Notes: generated from the letters alone by a model not told the origin. A stretch of DNA of 64,000 nucleotides from Antedon mediterranea (GCF_964355755.1 NC_092670.1:33095795-33159794), one strand, 5' to 3'; counted from the stretch's first letter, positions 1-9,424 are shown. Translations and numbers: made by a program.

Positions 1-156
1 GTATATACGATTTTATCCAGGCCGGACCAGTTTTGGCGGCCAAAATTGATCCGGCCGGACAGGTTTTGGCAGCCATAAATGTTCTCCCGGACTGATTTTG
101 GCAGCCAAAACTGGTCCGCCGGACCGATTTTGGCCCGGACTGATTTTGGTGTGACT
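1..156. repeat. Terminus of a foldback element with a 16-bp motif array
   Basis: The first 156 bases contain about seven copies, in alternating orientation, of a 16-bp motif close to CCGGACCAGTTTTGGC. The same array forms the inverted termini of the element at 24013-27901, and here the order and the flanking GATTTTA match its right end. I read this as the right end of a related copy whose body lies outside the window. No coding sequence. The boundary near 153-156 is by analogy. Confidence 0.6.
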
Positions 157-592
157 GACAGGCCTATCTATCTAGGCCTACCCTATAGGCCTATTTCAAA
201 CCTCAAAGTGCAAATTTGTTAAATAAAATGGTCAGTCTACCGTAATGTACATTTTTGCCTTCTACGATTCAATTTAATCTTTATTTCGTTAAAAAAATCC
301 AATCTAGGCCCTAGGCTTATAGACGATAGCCGACCGTCGCCGGTGAGAAGGCTAGCCGCATGAATTGGGGTAAGTAGGGCCCTAGCCTAGGCCTAGCCTC
401 TAGCTAGGCCTAACTAAGCCACAATACACACTGGCATGACGGAAGAATATCGTAGTTATCTACTAGGGAATTGTTAATTATACAATAAAGTTATACAATA
501 ATTTTTTAGTAAAAGAGATAGGCCTAGTACTACTAACCAATTTAATAACTGTGTTTGAAGTTGAATATTCTCTGCTTGAATTGTAGGTAGGC
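157..592. other. Non-coding, TAGGCCTA-rich stretch
   Basis: I see no gene here. The stretch has many short TAGGCCTA-type palindromes, also scattered elsewhere in the window, and AT-rich sequence. Confidence 0.5.
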
Positions 593-820
593 CTAGGTGA
601 CGGTCGCCGTCGCCATCTTCTGATGATGAAGAATCGTCAGAACTACATGTACATGTACGGCCAAATTAATTTCATCGACATTCCATTCAATATTTCGATT
701 GTTAAACAAAATAGTTTCTCCTTCATTCTCCTCAGTTTCGCATTCCACTATCAATGTTTCCTCTTCTAATTCCTCTGACGAAGAACTGTCAAAATCATAC
801 GCGATATACGTGTTGACATC
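593..820 (-). CDS. Possible acidic exon, unidentified
   Basis: On the minus strand an open frame follows an AG acceptor-like site near 820 and runs to a TAG at 593. It is rich in Asp, Glu and Ser (for example DSSSSEELEEE) and a neighbouring frame is also acidic. It sits next to a transposon end, so it could be a transposase N-terminus or a host exon. I do not recognise it and cannot exclude chance. Confidence 0.2.
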   Translation of the reverse strand, partial: DVNTYIAYDFDSSSSEELEEETLIVECETEENEGETILFNNRNIEWNVDEINLAVHVHVVLTILHHQKMATATVT

Positions 821-1079
821 CTAGTTTGTACAGTCAGCTCAGGCACGCGAAAAAGTTTCTTCATCTCATGACGTCACTATCAGAGGTTACTGGAAAATGC
901 CGAAAAAACCCGAATAGTCGTGAACTGAGAGCAGTTGCGCGAAATAGCAGAAAACACTTTAATTATGTCCTGAAAACTTTTAATTTATTGTCTGTTTAAT
1001 ATCCATCAAGGGGAACAACTATAATACTAGTCTACTATTTTGCATAAACATCAAATACCATGTTCCATGATCTTTAAAA
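821..1079. other. No gene seen
   Basis: AT-rich sequence without a convincing frame or repeat. Confidence 0.4.
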
Positions 1080-1215
1080 CAGTAATATATTTCATTTACA
1101 ATATTGATAAAATCAGGGGCTAGTAAAATTCACTTTTCTATATAAAATCCATTAAAACAGTGATAAAATTCAGTTAAAACAGTGATAAAATTCAGTTAAA
1201 ACAGTGCTGGAAATA
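1080..1215. repeat. Degenerate short tandem repeat (ATTCAGTTAAAACAGTG type)
   Basis: Several degenerate copies of a roughly 22-bp unit containing TTCAGTTAAAACAGTG follow each other. A longer array of the same unit occurs at 59640-59960, in the matching position of the paralogous copy C locus. Confidence 0.7.
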
Positions 1216-2872
1216 TAAATCCATTAGACAACATTGAAACAATGATCTAATGTAGGTTAGTGATTATGTTTAATAGCGAAAACTACTAGTTCTGATCAAA
1301 AGTGATTTGAACGTAATATTAATAAAATCATTCCGACATAAAACCAAACTTGTTTTTATACTGAGGAGGAAACGTTTTAGATTATAATTATTAAGTCTAA
1401 CATCACTTACATTGATAACTGGTATCCATAATCATAATCGTAATCATTATAGAGTGTAAAACCAAGTTTCGTATTCTTCTTTCAATATACGAATACGATA
1501 TGCTTTAGTCTATCATCTATCTACTGTCTTTGTTGTTAAATTACTAAGGACTCAAACAAGGTTGTTGTCATTGTAAACGGTTATTCTTTCCAGCTTGCCT
1601 GATAAAAACATCGCTCTCATGTATAATATGTCCCTAATTGAAACACGTGCGTTGATTAGTAAGATATAAATTAAAGGAAATGGAAGAATGAGAAGAGAAA
1701 GAAAGAAAAGAATGACCGAAAACAAATAAATTGAAATAATGAAATAAGACAAAGGAATGACAAAAAGAAAAAATGGTAAAAATAAATAGGAAAGAAAAAG
1801 AAAGATTAAAGAAAAAAACAAGAAAGAAAATAATGAAAGAAGAGAAAGTAATGAAAGAAGAGAAAATAATGAAAAAAAAGCAAAAGATGAAAGAAAATAA
1901 TGAAAGAAAAAAAAATAATGAAAAAAAAATGAAAGAAATTACAAAATAAAATATGGAAGAAAGGGAATAAAGATCTTGTCTCATCCAAAGTTATTTGTCT
2001 CGTTATTCAGATGAGAGATTAAGCACAAACTTACATAATGCGAACATTCTCTCGATTCTTCATGTCTGTTGTCAGACCACAGCTTAATTATATTTTTTTT
2101 TGGAAATACAATACTTTATACTTCATTGACAATATCACAAAATAAAAAAGTAAAACAGAACAAACACATTTATTTTGGTTTTCTGTGCTTCCATGGTATT
2201 AATTATCTTGTCTTTTTAGTCACATGCAACTCGGTTGGTCGGTCGGTTGGTTGGTCGGTTTACACCAACTTGAGCAATCGACTGCAGCATTGTATATGGC
2301 CTTGTGTTTTGCTGTCCTCTTCTGATTCTGTATATAATATAGTATAATACCAATATTATTAAAACATTCTTTTTCTTAACTGGCTAGCCGTCAATTTTTT
2401 TTTTAGGGAGACCTTCAAATGTTGTTACTTCTTGGGGTTTGCCTATTTATTCTTTATATTAAAATTTGTATTTTTGTTGACATTGAAAGAGAAAAAAACA
2501 GAAAAAAAGAAAATCAATTTATTTATTTATTCAAAATCTAACATTTTCAAGCAGTCGAGTTTTGCTTTTTAGAAATCATGGTGATTAGGCTGTCGCAGCG
2601 TCGAATCAACTGTTTTTAACCTTTCTAACTGTCATGTCAGGAATGAAAGCAGACATTTAATCAATGGATAGCAAAATTAGCTAATCGTCTGGAAACAGTG
2701 TACTTCTCTTAGATTGAAACATTCAATTATATAATACAATTTTTATCAGTAATTATTCAAATAATCCAAACTAACAAACTATGTTGAAATGACTCTCCTA
2801 GAAATTGTCAGGTAAAACGTTTCAAAAATATATTAATACAAAAAGCATAGATATGTAAACTCACTTTTTGTG
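1216..2872. other. Non-coding 3' flank of lectin copy A, with low-complexity tract
   Basis: This matches 59970-61380 downstream of lectin copy C, so it belongs to a duplicated block. It includes a purine-rich run (about 1670-1960, GAAA/AATGAAA motifs) that opens spurious Phe-rich frames on the minus strand, and a GGTC/GGTT run near 2235-2260. I see no exon besides the ones listed separately. Confidence 0.6.
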
Positions 2873-2985
2873 TTAAAGATCCTGCTGGTTCTTTGATGGA
2901 TCGTGGATCGAAAGTTTCATTTCAGTGAATCTGCTTGTAACAGTTGATATCTGACACTTGGATTCTTTTTGTATATATGTCTTGG
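2873..2985 (-). CDS. Lectin copy A, probable terminal coding exon
   Basis: On the minus strand a polypyrimidine tract and GTAG precede a 37-codon frame ending in TAA. The frame fits a phase-1 intron, as in the other exons of this family. The paralogous exon of copy C (61389-61504) encodes nearly the same peptide, beginning KTYIQKESKCQISTVTSRFT, and differs by one in-frame codon indel. Conservation of frame and stop between diverged copies argues for coding. The peptide is basic with no membrane segment. Its function is unknown. Confidence 0.45.
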
Positions 2986-3382
2986 CTACCATTAATAAAA
3001 TAAAATGCTAGGCGTGAGTAAACGTTATCTTATCGAGTGATGAAGATTATTTCGAGGTCAGTTTTTAGATGGTAGGCTTTAGATCTATCAATAAGATTTA
3101 TACATAAAAAAATAATGTGCATTCACTTCTAAACCATGGTTTGTCTTTTAAAAACAATGGTTTGTCTTCGATTAAAAAAAATGCCATAGTTTTTCTTCTA
3201 CAAACCATTTTTTTTCCATTTAGAAACCATCATTGTCTTTTAAGGGAGACAAACTGTGGTTTGTAAAAGCAGACTAGAGTTTGTTTGTAGTGTCTCGAAT
3301 GGCACCCGTAGTAGACCTAGCGTTAACTGCACAAGCTTATAATTGTATAGGCATACACATTGTATACGTCTATGTTACTTAC

Positions 3383-3610
3383 ATTCAACTATTATTACAA
3401 AATTACAGCGCCTTGTGTTGTTACACGCATCCCTAACATTTGAACATAAAAAGGAAATACATCTACTAGATTCGGTGAGATTTTCAATGGTTCTTTGTTT
3501 GTCAGTTGCAATAATATCGGCTGAATAGTCAACGGTGGCCGTGGGTTTATTGAAAAAAGTTAATACTATCAAATTGTTAGACGGACATGTCAAAACAGGA
3601 GTTTCGATAT
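3383..3610 (-). pseudogene. Lectin copy A, HYR-domain exon, damaged
   Basis: The minus-strand frame contains the HYR start VLTCPSNN and the end CNN..CNF, as in copy C. Relative to copy C there is a 2-nt deletion after IIATD, so about 17 residues are read in a shifted frame, and a later deletion restores the frame; the exon is 27 nt shorter. The acceptor dinucleotide used in copy C (TAG) is TGG here. An upstream AG in a compatible phase could replace it. The donor is a good GTAAGT. HYR domains are adhesive extracellular modules common in deuterostome proteins. Probably not functional. Confidence 0.6.
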
Positions 3611-3721
3611 CCATGGAAAATAAGATGTCTCAGTGACGATAGTGCTTCACTAAAATAGATATTAAATTACTGTGAAACTACAGCTCCCTTATTGACACTA
3701 ACATATGTCTTCCATACTTAC

Positions 3722-3844
3722 ATATTTCACATATAGCTACAAAATGATGTTCACAGTTGTAATCATTCCAACTTTGTCTATTTCGAACCGAAGCCACGCA
3801 ATCTTCGTTGTTGTCCGAATTGCTAGGTTCATTGGATTTCCAAT
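3722..3844 (-). CDS. Lectin copy A, second CTLD exon
   Basis: This 123-nt minus-strand exon (41 codons, phase 1 on both sides) is flanked by a TTTAG acceptor and a GTAAGT donor. It encodes the C-terminal half of a C-type lectin domain: WKSNEPS, then a Cys, WNDYNCE and VAICE. The EPS and WND positions correspond to the calcium and sugar-binding long loop. EPS instead of EPN differs from copy C and may alter ligand choice. The exon itself is intact, although the locus is damaged on both sides. Confidence 0.75.
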
Positions 3845-4190
3845 CTAAATGATCAATAACTATAAAACAAACTAAGCAACATTTTCGCCGTCACCAGCTT
3901 CGTCGTCGTCATTATCATCATCATCATCAGGAACTTTTATATTTTCATAATTATGCGCATGCATTCTGCCAAATTTAAGAACTTGTTCAATGGCATTTTG
4001 CCGTTCGCTCACAAACTACGAGTGAAATATGATTTCATAACACTGAACAAGTTTATCAAACTCACTATCACCATCATCATCATGTATCACCGTGCTTAAA
4101 ATACAAGGAGGCGCATTTGGGCCAGGACGGTTGTGAAAGTAACTCCATTACGGGGATTTAATATGTACAAGAAATAAAACCATAGGCCTA

Positions 4191-4392
4191 CTTGTATAGT
4201 TTGAATTGCTTCCTGACAACCACTCAAATTGTCCTCTTTTTAAATCATTGTATCCAATCCAAGCTTTGTTTAGTAAATTCCGGATAATCAATTGGTTAAG
4301 TAGTATCCACAAGTCTTCACTTTCACTTGAAAATTCAACCAAATTCCCACTAAAATTATAGCATACATCTTTCTCGGAATTCCACTTCGGAA

Positions 4393-4394
<2 letters not shown>
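4191..4394 (-). pseudogene. Lectin copy A, first CTLD exon, 5' truncated
   Basis: Minus-strand sequence encodes the N-terminal half of the CTLD, including AWIGYNDLK and FEWLSG, with the same GT donor as copies B and C. It has one in-frame codon gain and one codon loss relative to copy C. At 4394 the coding sequence stops abruptly in a (CAT)n array, losing the GCPPGWHYS start and the acceptor. Beyond the array lies a second copy of nearby intron sequence, which suggests unequal exchange at the trinucleotide repeat. Confidence 0.7.

Positions 4395-4457
<63 letters not shown>
4395..4457. repeat. (CAT)n microsatellite
   Basis: About 20 uninterrupted CAT units. The same trinucleotide type occurs in the intron near 4065-4085 and in copy C near 62480-62590. 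Confidence 0.95.
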
Positions 4458-4458
<1 letters not shown>

Positions 4459-4574
4459 GTCATCAAGGACTTTTAGATTTCCACGTCGACTATGGACGAC
4501 TGATACCCTAAAACGTCATCTTCATAATTATGAGCATGCATACTGCCAAATTTAAGAACTTGTTTAATGATATG

Positions 4575-4870
4575 ATAACTGAAAGGGCAGTGGACATTCA
4601 TAAAGATGTATACATGTGTTTCATAGACTACACCAAGGCATTTGACGAAGTAAGGAATGAGCTGCATCAGCTATCAAGAACTTAGCAAGCTTGACCTACA
4701 TGGAAAGGATCTTCGATTGTTGCAAAATTTGTACTAAAATCAGACTGCATGCATGAGGGTAGATGGAGAGTGCAATGACTACACAAGTATTGGAAGAGGA
4801 GTGAGCCTCAATAGTTAACTACTTTATCGAATGAGAAGGGTTTTAGAGTATGCGGTAGAAATATACCGCA
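4575..4870 (+). mobile_element. LINE fragment (RT palm), decayed
   Basis: Plus-strand sequence matches the reverse transcriptase at about 59000-59270 on the minus strand, including the motif CFIDYTKAFD and the region up to ICGRN. It has stops and small indels and is truncated at both ends: copy A intron-like sequence on the left, a (TA)n tract on the right. It belongs to the same family as 21389-22980 and 58147-59578. Confidence 0.8.
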
Positions 4871-4897
4871 TAAACAATATAAACAAATCAGGCAAAG

Positions 4898-4899
<2 letters not shown>

Positions 4900-4937
<38 letters not shown>
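4900..4937. repeat. (TA)n microsatellite
   Basis: A near-perfect TA run. Similar runs border almost every Penelope and tRNA-repeat block up to 17760. Confidence 0.95.
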
Positions 4938-4940
<3 letters not shown>

Positions 4941-5283
4941 CCAAAGGCAAATTCCTGAAAAAAATGAAAATGCTGTGGGTATCAGTGGCTGGATCTCAAT
5001 GGAGATACAAAAATAAAAAGCAAAAAGCTAAATCAAAACGATAAAGAAAACAGCCAGAAAAGTTAGCAGAGCTTTCGGGCAACACTAGCCCTTCATCAGT
5101 GCAAGTGAAGGAATTTGGATAACGTCATAGTATAAAGCTGCCAAGTGCTGCCTGGGTGGACAGGATTAAATGGTGACGATACCCGACACGTTTCTCGGAC
5201 AGGCGACGTAATTTGGTAAAGTTATCCAAAATAACCTCCATAATTACAGCAAATTCAGATCAAAATTGATACAAACAGTAGAA
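4938..5283 (-). mobile_element. Penelope-like element terminal repeat (pLTR), copy a
   Basis: This matches the 3' segment of the Penelope-like element at 9255-10892 and the inverted copy near 17400-17735. It is followed in the same orientation by a second copy (5284-5457 plus 6821-6963), so the two form a tandem pair, as described for Penelope pseudo-LTRs. It carries a hammerhead ribozyme on the minus strand. No coding part of the element is attached. Confidence 0.7.
5066..5103 (-). ncRNA. Hammerhead ribozyme, family 1, copy a
   Basis: On the minus strand the core CTGATGA is followed by a GGGC/GCCC stem II and GAAA, then AGCT and C at the expected cleavage position. A 3-bp stem I (GCA/TGC) brackets the core. 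The very short, self-complementary AGCT stem III fits hammerheads of Penelope-like elements, which are thought to work as dimers. Confidence 0.7.
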
Positions 5284-5457
5284 AATATATATAAATCCAA
5301 AGGCAAATTACTGGAAAAAATGACAATGCTGTGGGTATCAGTGGCTGGATCTCAATGGAGATACGAAAATAAAAAGCGAAAAGCTAAATAAAACCGATAA
5401 AGTAAGCAGCCAGAAAAGTTAGCAGAGCTTTCGGGCAACACAGCCCTTCATCAGTGC
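5284..5457 (-). mobile_element. Penelope pLTR, copy b, first part
   Basis: Second tandem copy of the terminal repeat, interrupted at 5457 by the DNA element 5458-6812. It continues at 6821. The interrupted sequence otherwise reads straight through when compared with copy a. Confidence 0.7.
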
Positions 5458-5458
5458 A
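5422..5458 (-). ncRNA. Hammerhead ribozyme, family 1, copy b, disrupted
   Basis: Same core as copy a, with a shortened stem II loop. The DNA element at 5458-6812 is inserted at the base of stem I, separating the ribozyme from its upstream sequence, although the 8-bp target duplication repeats part of the core. Confidence 0.65.
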
Positions 5459-6812
5459 TGGATTAAAGAATAAAAGGATATGCATCGACGTGAGATCAAG
5501 GTTCCTTGACTCTCGCCGACAGACCGCGGACCGCCCACAATGTTATTAGTTTAATTAACCGCATGGTAACAACGAAACGTCCGCGTGCCTAATATATTGT
5601 TTACTGCACATGTGCAACGACATTTAACCTTGTTGGCTACGCTTCTTTCACGCGTTCTTTGGTGGCATGATGTTTTAGCGCTAGCAACAATGGCGACGAA
5701 CAATTTATACGACGACGTATTTAGTTATAACCTGTTACCTTTCTGATGAGGAATTGTAGATGCTATAAATGTAATTAGTATAGGTTTCTGCCGCGATTGA
5801 TCTAGGCCTACGCTAATGTTTTTATGACATTAAAGTAGCATTTTATGACCTGTAGTAGCCCTAAATAACTATTTGTTGTCTCAGCCTACATGTACAATTA
5901 CAAAATCAGCAAGGATACTAGGCCTAGGCCTTCTAGGCTTACTAGTAAACCATATGATTTGCCGACATTGATACTGCCTAGGTAGGCCTAGGCTAATATT
6001 AAGTGTAGTAGATACAACGTGTAATCATGAGCTATATACTCACCGTTGTCTTACTTCTTGTGTGAATAATAATAGGTACTTCGTTTGTTCGTGATTAAGT
6101 TTGCCCTGCGTGTACTTTTCAAAACGACCGATAGGTAACGAATCGCAACTATACATAGCCAGCCAATCCCGGATCAGGGATCGCTGTTTTCATTCAATTA
6201 GACCCGGTGATTGGATGTGATGTGGATGACATAATCACTAGCCAATCACCAGGCACTACAATTTAAATATAATCACATCGATAAATAAGGAGATTTATGA
6301 AGAAACCACTGCTTAGCCATATATTAAAAACACGATTGTTGTATGGGTGAACACCGGCCACGATAACAACATACATGGTCAAATGCATAATTTAATATTC
6401 TATAGATTAACGCAATTTTTAATGACAGAAGATGGCAGGCTAATAATGATAATTCAAATATAAAAATTGCATATTTTATTAATATTACCAACTACTTTAA
6501 ATTACCAGTCGTAAGAAAGTGAACTTTTTGTAGTCCGATTGTGATGAAACTAAAACAGAATTATTCAGCAATATATTTTTGTTGTCAATTAATCATCGAC
6601 GCAGACATGTCAATAGAATATTCAGACTGCGCATACAATTTCTACATGGTTACGTTTTGGTCTAAAAAAATGTAACAGTTGAATCGCAGCGGAGACACGG
6701 AGTTCAATGAGCGTGTTTGTTTGATTGGCAGCAGTGTTTTAGTATAGGCAAGCGCGTTGTAAAATCGTTTGATGTCACCGTCGATGCATATCCTTCTATT
6801 CTTTAATCCATG
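5458..6812. mobile_element. Non-autonomous DNA element with 8-bp target duplication
   Basis: The ends are inverted repeats of about 33 bp starting ATGGATTAAAGAATA. ATCAGTGC occurs at 5450-5457 and again at 6813-6820, and the flanks join to give uninterrupted pLTR sequence. The 1355-bp interior has no transposase frame. An 8-bp (or 7-bp, if the outer C belongs to the element) duplication fits hAT or P superfamilies. I cannot choose between them. Confidence 0.8.
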
Positions 6813-6820
6813 ATCAGTGC

Positions 6821-6963
6821 AAGTGAAGGAATTTGGGTAACGTCATAGTATAAAGCTGGCAAATGCTGCCTGGGTGGACAGGAATAAATGGTGACGATAC
6901 CTGACACGTTTTTCGGACAGCCGACGTAATTTGGTAAAGTTATCCAAAGTACCCTCCATAATG
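6821..6963 (-). mobile_element. Penelope pLTR, copy b, second part
   Basis: Continuation of the pLTR interrupted at 5457. It ends in a (TA)n tract at 6964-6993. Confidence 0.7.

Positions 6964-6993
<30 letters not shown>
6964..6993. repeat. (TA)n microsatellite
   Basis: TA run between the pLTR and the tRNA-bearing tandem repeat. Confidence 0.9.
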
Positions 6994-6997
<4 letters not shown>

Positions 6998-7104
6998 AAA
7001 TCAGGCACAGAACATTAATTCTAAACCGCCCGGTGATATACTGAAATTTAATTAATTAATTTGAAACGATAAAGATGAGGAAATCTGTGAGAACGAGAAA
7101 AAGT

Positions 7105-7176
7105 CGCCCCAACCGAGACTCGAACTCGGACCGCCTGCTTGATATGCAGATGTCCTAACCATTAGACCACTGGGGC
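7105..7176 (-). tRNA. tRNA-like sequence, cloverleaf with ATC anticodon (Asp codon GAT)
   Basis: The 72 nt fold into a full cloverleaf: acceptor GCCCCAG with TTGGGGC, D arm GTCT/GGAC, anticodon stem TCTGC/GCAGG with loop ATATCAA, and T arm CCGAG/CTCGG with loop TTCGAGT, discriminator G. By position the anticodon is ATC, decoding GAT. A 5-T run follows a few bases downstream, as for pol III. Repeated placement in a mobile repeat suggests a tRNA-derived element rather than a host gene, though it could still be transcribed. Confidence 0.7.
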
Positions 7177-7468
7177 TTTCATGGTATTGTTCGAACTCGA
7201 TTGGATAGCGACTCTTTAACATTCTCGGCGTGGTACGGCGGAACAGCACTAGTCATCAGTTGTACGCACGCGCACCAGAGATCAAATTGATACGCCCTCA
7301 TCTTACAGTATTTTTATTCACGAGGCGGGATCTCAGAAGAGATACTTTTATATATATAAACAAATCAGGCACAGAACATTAATTCTAAACCGCCCGGTGA
7401 TATACTAAAATTTAATTAATTAATTTGAAACGATAAAGATGAGGAAATCTGTGAGAATGAGAAAAAGT

Positions 7469-7540
7469 CGCCCCAACCGAGACTCGAACTCGGACCGCCT
7501 GCTTGATATGCAGATGTCCTAACCATTAGACCACTGGGGC
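7469..7540 (-). tRNA. tRNA-like sequence (ATC), second unit
   Basis: Identical in the 72-nt tRNA part to the first unit, in the next 364-bp repeat. Confidence 0.7.
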
Positions 7541-7832
7541 TTTCATGGTATTGTTCGAACTCGATTGGATAGCGACTCTTTAACATTCTCGGCGTGGTAC
7601 GGCGGAACAGCACTAGTCCTCAGTTGTACGCACGCGCACCAGAGATCAAATTGATACGCCCTCATCTTACAGTATTTTTATTCACGAGGCGGGATCTCAG
7701 AAGAGATACTTTTATATATATAAACAAATCAGGCACAGAACATTAATTCTAAACCGCACGGTGATATACTGAAATTTAATTAATTAATTTGAAACGATAA
7801 AGATGAGGAAATCTGTGAGAATGAGAACAAGT

Positions 7833-7904
7833 CGCCCCAACCGAGACTCGAACTCGGACCGCCTGCTTGATATGCAGATGTCCTAACCATTAGACCACTG
7901 GGGC
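7833..7904 (-). tRNA. tRNA-like sequence (ATC), third unit
   Basis: Same 72-nt sequence in the truncated third unit. The T run downstream is changed by one base. Confidence 0.7.
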
Positions 7905-8047
7905 TTTCATGAATACTGTAAGATGAGGGCGTATCAATTTGATCTCTGGTGCGCGTGCGTACAACTGAGGACTAGTGCTGTTCTGCCGTACCACGCGGAG
8001 AATGTTAAAGAGTCGCTATCCAATCGAGTTCGAACAATACCATGAAA

Positions 8048-8119
8048 GCCCCAGTGGTCTAATGGTTAGGACATCTGCATATCAAGCAGGCGGTCCGAGT
8101 TCGAGTCTCGGTTGGGGCG
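8048..8119 (+). tRNA. tRNA-like sequence (ATC), inverted unit
   Basis: Same 72-nt cloverleaf, now on the plus strand in the inverted unit, facing the copy at 7833-7904 across a junction near 7912. A 5-T run follows the 3' end. Confidence 0.7.
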
Positions 8120-8161
8120 ACTTTTTCTCATTCTCACAGATTTCCTCATCTTTATCGTTTC

Positions 8162-8165
<4 letters not shown>

Positions 8166-8211
<46 letters not shown>
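8166..8211. repeat. (TA)n microsatellite
   Basis: TA run separating the two tRNA-bearing repeat families. Confidence 0.95.
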
Positions 8212-8214
<3 letters not shown>

Positions 8215-8322
8215 CATACTTTAAATTATAGAAACAGTGCTCATATTCGGAACATGATCTCATAATCGCGTCGAGCATAGCTCATTGGCGAAAGTTCCGT
8301 ATTTTTTAGTTGTATGAAAAAA

Positions 8323-8394
8323 TGTCTCTGGCGGGATTCGAACCTGCAACCTCTCGCTTACAGGGCGAGTATCATACCACTAGACCACAGAGCC
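8323..8394 (-). tRNA. tRNA-like sequence, Pro-like body with apparent TGT anticodon
   Basis: The 72 nt resemble a tRNA-Pro in the D arm (GTCTAGTGGTATGAT) and anticodon stem (CTCGC/GCGAG), but the loop reads CCTGTAA, giving TGT (a Thr codon) with C instead of T at position 33. The acceptor and T stems each have one mismatch. It looks like a tRNA-derived repeat, not a working host tRNA. Confidence 0.6.
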
Positions 8395-8689
8395 ATGTAT
8401 GGTATTATCACAGATTTTCACCCACCAGATACGTTCTCTCATACAACAAACGCTCTCACAATCAGTGGAGGCTTAACAAGTCAGAATAAATTCCAACTTT
8501 AATTCGCAACGGTTTTTTAAATAATATTTTGTATATGTAAATCAATGATGTTGCGTAGCACTGTGTAAATTATATATAAATCATACTGTAAATTATAGAA
8601 ACAGTGCTCATATTCGGAACATGATCTCATAATCGCGTCGAGCATAGCTCATTGGCGAAAGTTCCGTATTTTTTAGTTGTATGAAAAAA

Positions 8690-8761
8690 TGTCTCTGGCG
8701 GGATTCGAACCTGCAACCTCTCGCTTACAGGGCGAGTATCATACCACTAGACCACAGAGCC
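8690..8761 (-). tRNA. tRNA-like sequence (TGT), left palindrome arm
   Basis: Same 72-nt sequence as at 8323-8394, in the left arm of the palindrome. Confidence 0.6.
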
Positions 8762-8875
8762 ATGTATGGTATTATCACAGATTTTCACCCACCAGATACG
8801 TTCTTTGTATGAGAGAACGTTTGTTGTATGAGAGAACGTATCTGGTGGGTGAAAATCTGTGATAATACCATACAT

Positions 8876-8947
8876 GGCTCTGTGGTCTAGTGGTATGATA
8901 CTCGCCCTGTAAGCGAGAGGTTGCAGGTTCGAATCCCGCCAGAGACA
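8876..8947 (+). tRNA. tRNA-like sequence (TGT), right palindrome arm
   Basis: Inverted partner of 8690-8761. The two tRNA-like sequences face each other across the 28-bp spacer. Confidence 0.6.
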
Positions 8948-9091
8948 TTTTTTCATACAACTAAAAAATACGGAACTTTCGCCAATGAGCTATGCTCGAC
9001 GCGATTATGAGATCATGTTCCGAATATGAGCACTGTTTCTATAATTTACAGTATGATTTATATATAATTTACACAGTGCTACGCAACATCA

Positions 9092-9094
9092 TTG

Positions 9095-9182
<88 letters not shown>

Positions 9183-9254
9183 CATACTGTAAATTATAGA
9201 AACAGTGCTCATATTCGGAACATATCATTGATTATATATATATATATATATATA
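9092..9254. repeat. Two (TA)n tracts with a short repeat fragment between
   Basis: TA runs at about 9098-9179 and 9233-9254 enclose a 49-bp fragment of the preceding tRNA-bearing unit. The second run directly precedes the Penelope terminal repeat. Confidence 0.9.
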
Positions 9255-9386
9255 CACAAATCCAAAGGCAAATTACTGAAACAAATGACAATGCTGTGGG
9301 TATCAGTGGCTGGATCTCAATGGAGATACAACAATAAAAAGCGAAAAGCTAAATCAAAACGATAAAGTAAACAGTCAGAAAAGCTA

Positions 9387-9424
9387 GCAGAGCTTTCGGG
9401 CAACACTAGCCCTTCATCAGTGCA
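9387..9424 (-). ncRNA. Hammerhead ribozyme, family 1, copy c
   Basis: Same 38-nt core as copy a, 3' to the coding region of the left family-1 element: CTGATGA, GGGC/GCCC stem II, GAAA, AGCT, C. Confidence 0.7.

Larger units (their letters stand above)
6994..8165. repeat. 364-bp tRNA-bearing repeat: two full direct units, a truncated third, then an inverted copy
   Basis: Units begin at 6994, 7358 and 7722, exactly 364 bp apart, and differ by only a few bases. The third is cut after the tRNA-like segment (about 7911) and joined to an inverted copy (7912-8165). Each unit starts AAACAAATCAGGC, contains one tRNA-like sequence, and ends in a short TA run. Fragments of the unit occur at 25545-25600 and, decayed, in both arms of the giant foldback (33520-33590, 36440-36510), so it is a dispersed family. 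Confidence 0.85.
8212..9099. repeat. Second tRNA-bearing repeat: one direct copy and a 267-bp-arm palindrome
   Basis: A unit with a tRNA-like sequence occurs at 8212-8480 and again at 8538-8804, followed by its inverted copy at 8833-9099 with a 28-bp spacer. The two arms are almost identical, so transcripts or single strands would form a long hairpin. The unit has no relation to the 364-bp repeat outside the tRNA-like part. A short fragment (9180-9228) follows the next TA run. Confidence 0.85.

Noticed and set aside
1552-1988. Phe/Leu/Ser-rich membrane-like frames on the minus strand (also 60363-60758)
   Set aside because: They arise from a purine-rich low-complexity tract and the paralogous tract has a different frame structure.
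7052-8502. Short frames with GLMVRTSAYQAGG and WRDSNLQPLAYRA
   Set aside because: These are translations of tRNA-like sequences, a common artefact.
7105-8947. Genuine host tRNA gene cluster
   Set aside because: The tRNA-like sequences are parts of dispersed repeat units, one with an off-consensus anticodon loop and stem mismatches; a tRNA-derived repeat is the better reading, though expression is not excluded.
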